From Eurosta solidaginis (taxonomy: Eukaryota > Arthropoda > Insecta > Diptera > Tephritidae): a DNA stretch of 64,000 nt. Below the pieces are notes generated by a model that ran no database searches, had not been told where the DNA came from, and saw nothing but the letters and a program-made list of their open reading frames with translations. Position numbers and translations under genes: made by a program. Location of the stretch: the NCBI RefSeq assembly GCF_040869045.1, contig NC_090323.1, forward strand, positions 150,618,426 through 150,682,425. Direction: 5' to 3'. Positions 56,454 through 64,000 of this stretch are shown here, in pieces (position 1 is the first letter of the stretch; every line of letters starts with the position of its first letter).

Positions 56454-56758
56454 TGGGTTTCCTGCCATGGTTCATGTTTTGGCACATCTGATTAAAACTG
56501 TCAAATCCTCTTTTTGTTGAGTTGTACACGTGCACTATTTCTCGTTTTCCAGTTATATCTGTAGCTTCAATAGGCAATTGTGGTTTATTTTTTGTTTTTT
56601 TTATTGTGCCAACAGTTGTTATTTTATATTCATTAAGATATTGCATAGATTTTATCCCGGGCTTGGCGACTAAATCAAAAAGAACCGTAACGGATATTTG
56701 TCAAAAAAGGTTCGAAAAAGGTTCGGTGTTAGCAACAGGCCAAATACATAAAATTTGA
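56454..56758 (-). pseudogene. piggyBac-type transposase relic (copy B, truncated)
   Basis: A second copy of the 55815-56100 segment (MQYLNEYKITTVGTIKKTKNKPQLP, then YNSTKRGFDSFNQM), diverged at several positions. It is cut at NHGRKP by the gag fragment. In this copy the T-run is shorter, so the frame is open through it. Both copies are followed on the upstream side by the same hexamer microsatellite, showing that a [piggyBac end + microsatellite] unit was duplicated. Confidence 0.8.
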
Positions 56759-56766
56759 TCTCTATC

Positions 56767-57553
56767 ATAAAGTTAAAGTTAAAGGTAAAGTTAAAGTCAA
56801 AGTTAAAGTCAAAGTCAAAGTTAAAGTTAAAGTTAAAGTTGAGTTAAAGTTAAAGTTAAAGTTAAAGTTAAAGTTAAAGTTAAAGTCAAAGTTAAAGTTC
56901 AAGTTAAAGTTAGAGTTAAAGTTAAAGTTAAAGATAAAGTTAAAGTAAAAGTTAAAGTTAAAGTTAAAGTTAAAAATAAAGTTAAAGTTAAAGTTTAAGT
57001 TAAAGTTAAAGTTAAAGTTTAAGTTAAAGTTAAAGTTAAAGTTAAAGTTAAAGTTAAAGTTAAAGTTAAAGTTAAAGTTAAAGTTAAAGTCAAAGTTAAA
57101 GTTAAAATTAAAGTTAAAGTTAAAGTTAAAGTTAAAGTCAAAGTCAAAGTTAAAGTTAAAGTTAAAGTTAAAGTTAAAGTCTAAGTTAAAGTTAAAGTTA
57201 AAGTTAACGGTAAAGTTAAAGTTAAAGTTAAAGTTAAAGTTAAAGTTAAAGTTAAAGGTAAAGTTAAAGTTAAAGTTAAAGGTAAAGTTAAAGTTAAAGT
57301 TAAAGTTAAAGGGAAAGTTAAAGTTAAAGTTAAAGGTAAAGTTAAAGTTAAAGTTAAAGTTAAAGTTAAAATTAAAGTTAAAGTTAAAGTTAAAGTCAAA
57401 GTTAAAGTTAAAGTTAAAGTTATAGTCAAAGGTAAAGTTAAAGTTAAAGTCAAAGTTAAAGTTAAAGTTAAACTTAAAGTCAAAGTTAAAGTTAAAGTTA
57501 AAGTTAGAGTTAAAGTTAAAGTTAAAGTTAAATTTAAAGTTAAAGTTAAAGGC
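56767..57553 (+). repeat. (AAAGTT)n hexanucleotide array, ~790 bp
   Basis: About 130 hexamers, mostly aaagtt with variants aaagtc, aaaggt, taagtt and aaattt. The minus strand reads as an open frame of alternating Leu-Thr for 124 codons. That is a product of the hexamer, not a gene. Confidence 0.95.
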
Positions 57554-57693
57554 AATATTAACTTCTCATTTATTCAATAAAAGTAAAAAATTTGTTTTCT
57601 TATCGGTCACCACGCTTAAAAAGTGTAACTTGAATTAATATCAAAGACATAACTTGAATTAATATTAAAGAAAACAAAATGTTGCATAAATAT

Positions 57694-58509
57694 TGTAACG
57701 AATTTGCTGCAAATCCTCTTATTTGCCCTTTTGCTAGGTTCGTATCGCTAAACTGTTGAATAAATAACTCCAATATTGAATAATGGAAAAATGGCCTTTT
57801 TTTAAAATTCTTCACAATAACACTCAAACTGTGCAACGAATAGCTTAATAACCAAACTGATAGCTTAAATGAAACTGACTTTCAAAATAATACTGCTATT
57901 GCTCGCTAGATATCGTCTTAGTCGTAACTGCTTAACAGCTCAAATCAAACTGAATTACAGCGCATGTACATATGTCGCCTTTTATACTCTTTGATTTTAA
58001 CATTCGCATCTTCTAGAAGCTTCGAAAATCTACTAGTCCAGCAGCTCTCAAACTTCTCAGCTGTAACTACAATTGCACAATTTTATATGTACATCTTCTA
58101 GGCGCTTCCAGAATCTACTAGTCCAGTAGCTCTCAAACTTCTCAGCTGTAACTACAATTGCACAATTTTATAGTTTTTCTCATTGCATACTTATAGGAGT
58201 ATCTCAGATATATGCATGTGTTTGCGCATTTACTCTCCGCTGCTCGTATTCGTACATGGTACATATATGTAGGCGCATTATTTATTCGTTTATGTAGATA
58301 CATAATGATTGAATTATTGATGTGAATGTTTGTAGTTTACAGTCTCTCGCGCACACATAGGCGTATAAGTAAATGCATCTGTGTGTGACATCTCTCGGCT
58401 GCCTTATATATGTGTATACATGATTTGATTATTGACGTAAATATCGCTTAGCATGGCTTTAGCATCGCCTTAGTGATGGTATAGCTTAGTGATGCTAATA
58501 TCCGTGACA
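57694..58509 (-). repeat. Gypsy copy 2, 3' LTR (816 bp)
   Basis: Starts tgtaacgaatttgctgc (copy 1: tgtgacgaagttgctgc) and ends atccgtgaca. It is longer than the copy 1 LTR partly because an ~85 bp segment (cttctag..gcttc...tgcacaatttta) is tandemly duplicated at about 58009-58172. Confidence 0.88.
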
Positions 58510-58567
58510 CTGCCCTCCACCTAAGTCTGAACGTCCCGATCAGATAAATCTCTGGATCTAAACGCTG

Positions 58568-59290
58568 CTAATCTCTAAATGAACCACTTTCATTTTGGTT
58601 CGTGGTTTGTATGCGGTATACTACATCGTTGATCCGTTTTACAACTCTGTATGGGCCTTCCCAGTTACACTGCAATTTCGGGGATAAACCTTTTTTTCGT
58701 TGTGGGTTGTATAGCAGCACCAAATCTCCTTCCTGAAACCCTTCCGAATTAATTGCTTTATCGTACCTCGCTTTCATCTTGTCACTCATAATCTTTGCTA
58801 TTTGCCTTACCAGATCGTGTATCTCTCTCAGCTCTTCTTCCAAGACACCAGTGGATTTCTTGTCATTCCTCTCCGCATCGGCATCTATCCCATACTTCAA
58901 ATCAGCTGGCAGTCGAAGGTCATTGCCAAAAATTCCCTTTGCGGGAGTTTGGCCCGTTGCGTCATGTACTGCCGATCGGTAGCGTTCCACCATACCATCG
59001 GACTGAGGATGCAATGCAGTTGTCCGTGTTTTTCGAATGCCCAACTTCTTGCACATTTCTTGGAACACAGCTGATTCAAAATTCCTGCCTTGGTCAGAAT
59101 GTAACTCCATTAGTACACCATACCTTGCAACCCATTCGTTTTTAACCACTTCTGCTACTGTTTCTGCTTCTTGGTTTGGGACTGGGTATACTTCTGGCCA
59201 TTTACTGAAATAATCCATAACCACCAGTCCGTATTTGTTTCCGCGGTTGCTAGTAGGAAATGGACCTGCGACTTCCATGGCGATCCGTTC
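58568..59290 (-). pseudogene. Gypsy copy 2 integrase core
   Basis: Matches the copy 1 integrase from the MEVAGPFP block (the catalytic Asp equivalent is Glu) to the C-terminal GPYRVV region. It has HSDQGRNFESAVF and HPQSDGMVER intact, then jumps directly to YRSAVHDATG, a loss of about 30 codons. In-frame stops flank it at 59297 and 59423. Downstream it reads through the two codons that are stops in copy 1. Confidence 0.85.
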
Positions 59291-59422
59291 AAATGGTCCA
59301 CCTGAAATATACTACTTCATCTGGCCATGACTTCGGGTTTTGGGCCCTTTCGCTTTGTTGCATACCTCGCAATTGGCAATCCACTCGGTGACCGACTGAC
59401 CGCAACCAACCCAATAGAATCT

Positions 59423-61905
59423 CTACTTAATTTTCTCGAGTGTCTTCGTGATTCCAAGATGACCTCCACTTGTACCATTGTGCAGCTCGCTGAGCACGTC
59501 AGAAATCCTGTTTCTGGGAACAACTATCAGTTTCTTCTTGCATTGACCATCCTCACTCTCCCATACTCGATGAATGCAACCGGATATCAACTCTAAACTG
59601 TTCCACTGTGACCAATATGACTTCGCAAAGGGACTCTCTGCTGACATCTCCTCTCTGCTTGGTCTTTCGTTTCGTTCGAGCCCTTGCATAACGTGTGACA
59701 GATCTGTATCTTCTAGCTGCTACTTTCTTATTTGTTCCTTGTCCCATTCATCCGTACACGTTATAGTCATTAGCCGAACATCTATAATGTCTTCTTTAGC
59801 CTCGTCATTTGAACAGTGCTTTCATTCCAAACTACATGGCCTTCGTGACATTGCATCGGCATTTCCATGGGTACTACCTTTCCGATGCTCAATGGAAAAG
59901 TCATAGCTTTGTAGTCGCTCGATCCACCGTGCCAATTGTTCTTCCGGATTACGGAACTGCAGAAGCCATTTCAACGCTGCGTGATCTGCCCTGACACGGA
60001 ATCGCTGGCCGTAGAGGTATTTGTGAAAATGTTTAATGCACTCTACCAATTGCAACAGCTTTCTCCGCGTAACACAGTAGTTCCTCTCTGGTTTTCCAAT
60101 CGAACGGCTGTAATATGCAACTACCTTCTCCTGTCCATCGACCAGTTGTGATAAAACGCCTCCTATAGCATATCCACTCGCATCTGTATCTAAAATAAAT
60201 GTTGCTCCTGAAATCGGATATGCTAACATTGGGGCAGTGCACAAACGCTCCTTCAATGTTTGGAAAGCCACTTCTTGCTCTTTCTTCCATTCAAAAGCTT
60301 TTTTTTTCTTGTAAGCTCATGGAGGTTATGGGCTACGCTGGAAAAATTTGGTACAAATCGGCGGTAATATGTGCACAGGCCAAGGAAACTTCTTAATTCA
60401 TGTAGGTTCTGTGGTCTTGGCCAATCCTTTACAGCCTCTATCTTTTCGTTCGCAGTGCAGATGCCCTCTGTCGTTACCTTGTGACCCAAATAATTTACTT
60501 CCTTTTTAAACAGCGCACACTTTTTGTGACTTAACTTCAGACCAGCGCCAGCTATTCTTTGGAAAACTTCCTCCAAGTTCCTAAGATGTTCATGAAAGTT
60601 CTTGCCCAATACGATGATGTCGGCTAGGTACACCAAGCATGTTTTCCAATGTAGTCCTTTCAGTACCTGGTCCATGAGTCTCTCAAAAGTCGCTGGTGCA
60701 TTAAAAAGTCCAAAAGGCATCACTGTAAATTGCCAAAGACCATCACCGACACTGAAGGCTGTTTTCTCTTTATCTTCCTCCTTCACCTCCACTTGGCAGT
60801 AGCCGCTTTTCAAGTCCAGCGTGGAAAACCATTTCGTACCAGATAGCGAGTCCAGAGTGTCGTCAATTCTTGGCAATGGGTAGCTATCCCTTTTCGTTAC
60901 GTCATTCAACTTCCGGTAGTCCATGCAAAACCTCATTTTTCCATCCTTCTTTTTTACAAGTACTACCGGTGAGCTCCATGGACTAGCTGATGGTTCGATG
61001 ACGCCGCTGTCGCTCATTTCTTGAATGATTTGACTCACAACTTCCCGCTTCGCCAGTGGAACACTACGTGGAGCTTGACGGATCGGCCTCCCATCTCCAG
61101 TGTCAATTTGATGTTTCACAACGTTGGTGCGGCCTGGTTTAGAATCATCCTGGTCAAATATGTTCGCGTACTTTAGGAGCAGTTGTTTTGCCTTACTCTA
61201 ATATTCTTCCTCTAGCCCCTGCGTCCATGCCGTGATGTCATTTGAAAGATCAGTATTACTAGCTGAAACGTGTTCCTGGAGCTGTTCACAGTTAATAACT
61301 ACTTTAGCCTCTTGGCATCTTCCCAAAATAGCTCCTTTAGTCAGTTTAAGTGGTGACTTGAACTCATTGAGTACTCTTACCGGAATACGTCCATCTTGTT
61401 TTGTCATAGCCAGGGTTTTTCCCACAAGTATGTTTAGTGCTGATTTGTTTGCTGCTTCGACAACCCACAATTTGTTTGTCCCACAATGTCCATCAACCTT
61501 TGCCCAGATGACTGCTTCGGATTTTGGTAGTATTTGCTGACTCTCTTCCACCAGCACTCGTTTACTGCTGTAGCCTCTCTCCCAGCCGAAATTAAGTGGT
61601 ACATCCATGTTTTTATATCGCATCGTCTTGCTTTGCATGTCGATCTTGATGCCCTGGTCGATTAAGAAGTCCACTCCAATTATGATTTCATCAACAATTT
61701 CTGCCACTATAAAATTGTGTACTACCGTAACGTTCCCAATTGCGACTTCACATTCTACTTCTCCAATTACCTGGGTGTCCTCTCCCGTGGCTGTACGTAA
61801 TCTTGCTCCAAGCAATGGTCTTATCTTTTTGTTGACTAAATCCGCTCTAATGATGGAATGAGATGCACCCGTATCTACAGTCAGTAAACGTTCTTTTCCG
61901 TCCAC
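59423..61905 (-). pseudogene. Gypsy copy 2 protease, RT, RNase H and integrase zinc-finger region
   Basis: 61905-61198: protease with VDTGASHSIIR, then a stop (Gln codon of copy 1 changed to TAG). 61119-60253: RT with FCMDYRKLN, and the catalytic box as VYLADI instead of VYLDDI, which is inactivating. There is a frame break at about 60300 in a T-run. 60271-59822: RNase H with the intact DTDASGYA (mutated in copy 1). 59689-59423: integrase zinc-finger N-terminus (HNGTSGGHLG) ending at a TAG. Comparing the copies, each preserves residues that the other has lost. Confidence 0.88.
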
Positions 61906-62012
61906 ATGTCCTCCAACAGTAAGATTGCTCGATCTTCTTCTAATCTGCGAGATAGAGATTATGGGGCATTCAATTGCGGGAGCCAGCTGTCGCCCCTTGC
62001 GGCTGACTCGAT

Positions 62013-63015
62013 TTAGTTTAAAGATTGAGTGGTCTTGGAGATTTGCTCATCACCTTCTACTCTGCGTTTACGACCACCCACATTGTTGGCGCTATTGGGA
62101 CCGCTGCTGCAATGTCGTGCAATATGACCTGGGTTGCCACACTTGAAACATTTAATAACTCCGGCATTTTTCTGTTGTGATTCCTTCAGTGCTTCCAAAA
62201 TTGTGTCTACCCAATCTGGTCTTTCCACTTCCACCCGTTGAGCTTTGTATGCTGGTTTACTCAATAGTGAGGCCGTTTCCTGAGTCAATGCATGTGATAC
62301 CGTTTCAGCAAATGTCAGCTTTGGGTTTGCGTATGTAGCTCGCTTCGTTTCCACGTCCCGTATGCCATTTATGAAACTCTGGATTTTTACCCTTTCAATG
62401 TATTCCACGGGAGCGTCCGCATTTGCAAGATGTGGCAATCTTTCAATATCTGAAGCAAACTCCTGCAATGTCTCATTTGCTTTTTGGTAGCGGTTTTGCA
62501 ACTCAATTTGGAATATCTGTTTTCTATGCTCGCTTCCATAACGTCGTTCTACAGCAGCCATCAATGATTCATAATTGTTCCGCTCTCCTTCGGGAATCGT
62601 CTGTAGAATTCCCCTGGTGGCCCCTTCAATGCCACGAACAGTGCAGCAACTTTATCTTCCGCATTCCAGTTGTTCACTGCTGCGGTCTTCTCAAACTGTA
62701 GCTTAAAGACCTGGAAAGGAACAGAACCGTCAAAGGATGGTGTTTTTACCTTTGGATTACTCGCTGAAACTGCTGGACGATTTAGTTGTAACTGCTCGAT
62801 ATGTCCTCTCAAAGCATCCACCTCGGCGTCGATTTTATCCTGTCGACCACTGAAGCCTTCATGAAACTGGGTTAATTTTTCTTCCATATGCGCTTCCAGT
62901 TTAGATGATATATGGACTTCCTGCTCTTCTAGTTGTGTGGACATCTGAGATGATATCTGTGCTGAAATTTGTGCCGACATTTCTGAAATACGCGTTTCTT
63001 GTGCTTCAATACGCA
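62013..63015 (-). pseudogene. Gypsy copy 2 Gag, 5' truncated
   Basis: Coiled-coil repeats (IEAQETRISEM, then SAQISAQISSQM, 63013-62850), then the LNRPAVSASNPKVKT and FDGSVPFQVFKLQFEKT capsid segments. A one-base deletion near 62605 shifts the frame. The second frame (62564-62013) runs through AAVERRYGSEHRKQIFQ and the knuckle CFKCGNPGHIARHC and ends at TAA. The SAP-like N-terminus of copy 1 is absent because of the truncation. The Tyr codons that are stops in copy 1 are intact here. Confidence 0.88.
62016..62022 (-). promoter_or_regulatory. Canonical slippery heptamer TTTAAAC at gag end
   Basis: In the gag frame the codons are TCT TTA AAC TAA, so T-TTA-AAC sits directly before the gag stop. 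A -1 slip leads into the pol frame. It is conserved in position with copy 1. Confidence 0.75.
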
Positions 63016-64000
63016 TGGTGAATCTCAACGCTTGCGAAAAGCGGAGACACAACCCTCTATTGTATTTCTGTGTATAACCAACCTAACTGAATTTTTAAGG
63101 CTGTTTAACTCTGTAATCTTTTCTGTAATTTATTTTGCTTTTGGAAAAATTACCTATTTGAAAAAAGCTGGCTGAAAAATATTGGCATAACAGCTTAAGT
63201 TAATACAAGAATGGAAAATCTTGGAAAATTTGAGCAGATGTGGCAATTCGCGCGTCAGTTGAACGAAATATTGACAATCTATTGATCATCGCTAGGAAAT
63301 TAGCGATATTCCATCAACTTAGCAGCACTTTAGCAATACTATTGTTATTATTTGGCCGCTCAAACACACCCATATTAATTGTGCATTAAATCTAAAATAT
63401 ACAGCTCAAAAATGACTCCGGTTGTTATGACTGCAGCATTTATTTGGTGTAAATACACCATAATAATTTACACGGCCAAAGCCATAATAATTTACACGGG
63501 TCATAAATTTTTTCTCTGATTCAAAAGCTGAACTAGCAGCGCTACCGTCATCAGCTCAGTGTCATCATTGCCAGTAGCGCCAATAACACCAAACTCGTGC
63601 CTGACACAAAAAAGTCGTTTCACTCAATAGCGCAAGTGAAATGTACTACGCACTCACTACTAAGTAGCGTCAAAAATTCGTTTGGAGTCATTTCGTCAAT
63701 TAGCTACCATTGAGCTGGCACCGCATTGGCGCTGGCGCCATGAAATTTACATCACTAAAATTGCGCGAATGCCCAAGCTCATGACTTTGTTAATCCAGAT
63801 GGTGAAAACGAAGACTCAAAGTAACAACAGCCGTCATTTTCGAAGTGTAAAAATTCTGTGATACCACGAACGCTAACGCGGTTAGGCTGTTTTCGGTAAG
63901 TGTTGCATACTTTTCTGCGCACTTGATTTTGTTTTACAGATTTTTGGCGATGGAATTTTAGCTAAGCGAAGTTGGAATATTAGCCGTTTTTTTATACACG
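63016..64000. other. Low-repeat sequence; possible upstream region and first exon of a host gene
   Basis: No similarity to the elements above. It has no long ORF, but it has moderate G/C and several gcgct-rich stretches (63530-63780). A short direct repeat, ataataatttacacgg, occurs at 63460 and 63486. Near the end, ttttcggtaagtgttg contains a consensus 5' splice donor (GTAAGT, 63896-63901). This could be a noncoding first exon of a gene that continues outside the window. The evidence is weak. Confidence 0.3.

Larger units (their letters stand above)
57694..63015 (-). mobile_element. Ty3/gypsy LTR retrotransposon, copy 2 (older, 5' truncated)
   Basis: Minus-strand relative of copy 1 with one LTR (57694-58509), the polypurine tract, pol and gag, but no 5' LTR: gag breaks off at about 63015 inside its coiled-coil region. 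Compared with copy 1 it has many more stops and indels, a deletion of roughly 30 codons in the integrase core, and a changed RT catalytic box, so it is older. No flanking GTAT-type duplication can be assigned, because the 5' side is missing. Confidence 0.92.

Noticed and set aside
57181..57555. 124-codon Leu-Thr ORF on the minus strand
   Set aside because: A direct product of the AAAGTT hexamer array: a 6-nt repeat without stops stays open in some frame.

Overview
The window is repeat-dominated heterochromatin-like DNA from a higher dipteran. A tephritid-like fruit fly is my best inference, because of the DINE-1-type Helentrons, the tRNA-derived SINE with its familiar core, the errantivirus-type gag and the very A/T-rich satellite. 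Nothing looks prokaryotic. There is no CRISPR array, no rRNA gene and no intact host gene. Almost every base belongs to a satellite or to transposable elements (TEs) nested in one another, and nearly every TE gene is broken.

Layout. 1-11427: A/T-rich satellite with a ~590 bp monomer in nested higher-order repeats. 11428-18530: composite insertion holding a LINE fragment, a Helentron fragment and a hAT transposase relic, the last split by a Penelope-like element (13999-17206) flanked by a 7 bp target-site duplication. 18531-21040: satellite again, split by a 5'-truncated LINE (18955-20677) with a 14 bp target-site duplication. 21041-22980: low-repeat stretch with a serine-protease-homologue pseudogene. 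22980-26590: degenerate non-LTR element. 26587-27318: probable LTR plus leader. 27323-35670: DINE-1-like Helentron interrupted by a nearly complete but dead Ty3/gypsy element (27479-33797). 35670-38133: errantivirus-type gag/protease relic preceded by two unidentified small ORFs. 38134-49790: head-to-tail cluster of two Helentron families, carrying a SINE (39381-39746) and a full-length CR1/Kiri-like LINE (44823-48882). 49791-53695: A/T-rich, poorly understood, with two small minus-strand ORFs, one of them related to an ORF near 36 kb. 53696-54850: CR1-like LINE relic. 54852-55232: piggyBac-type MITE. 55233-56760: piggyBac transposase relics with a captured gypsy gag fragment. 56767-57553: hexanucleotide array. 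57694-63015: older copy of the same gypsy family. 63016-64000: low-repeat sequence ending near a consensus splice donor.

Interactions. The genes are selfish-element machinery, not a host pathway. Insertion order can be read from the nesting: satellite before LINE, satellite before hAT before Penelope, Helentron before gypsy, Helentron before SINE and Kiri LINE. The best mechanistic observations are a hammerhead-like ribozyme core in both Penelope terminal repeats, a conserved slippery heptamer at the end of gypsy gag in two copies, a SAP-like domain at the gypsy Gag N-terminus, two piggyBac-type elements meeting at one TTAA, and an unexplained small-ORF family sharing an LKK-W-K...M-REPT motif.
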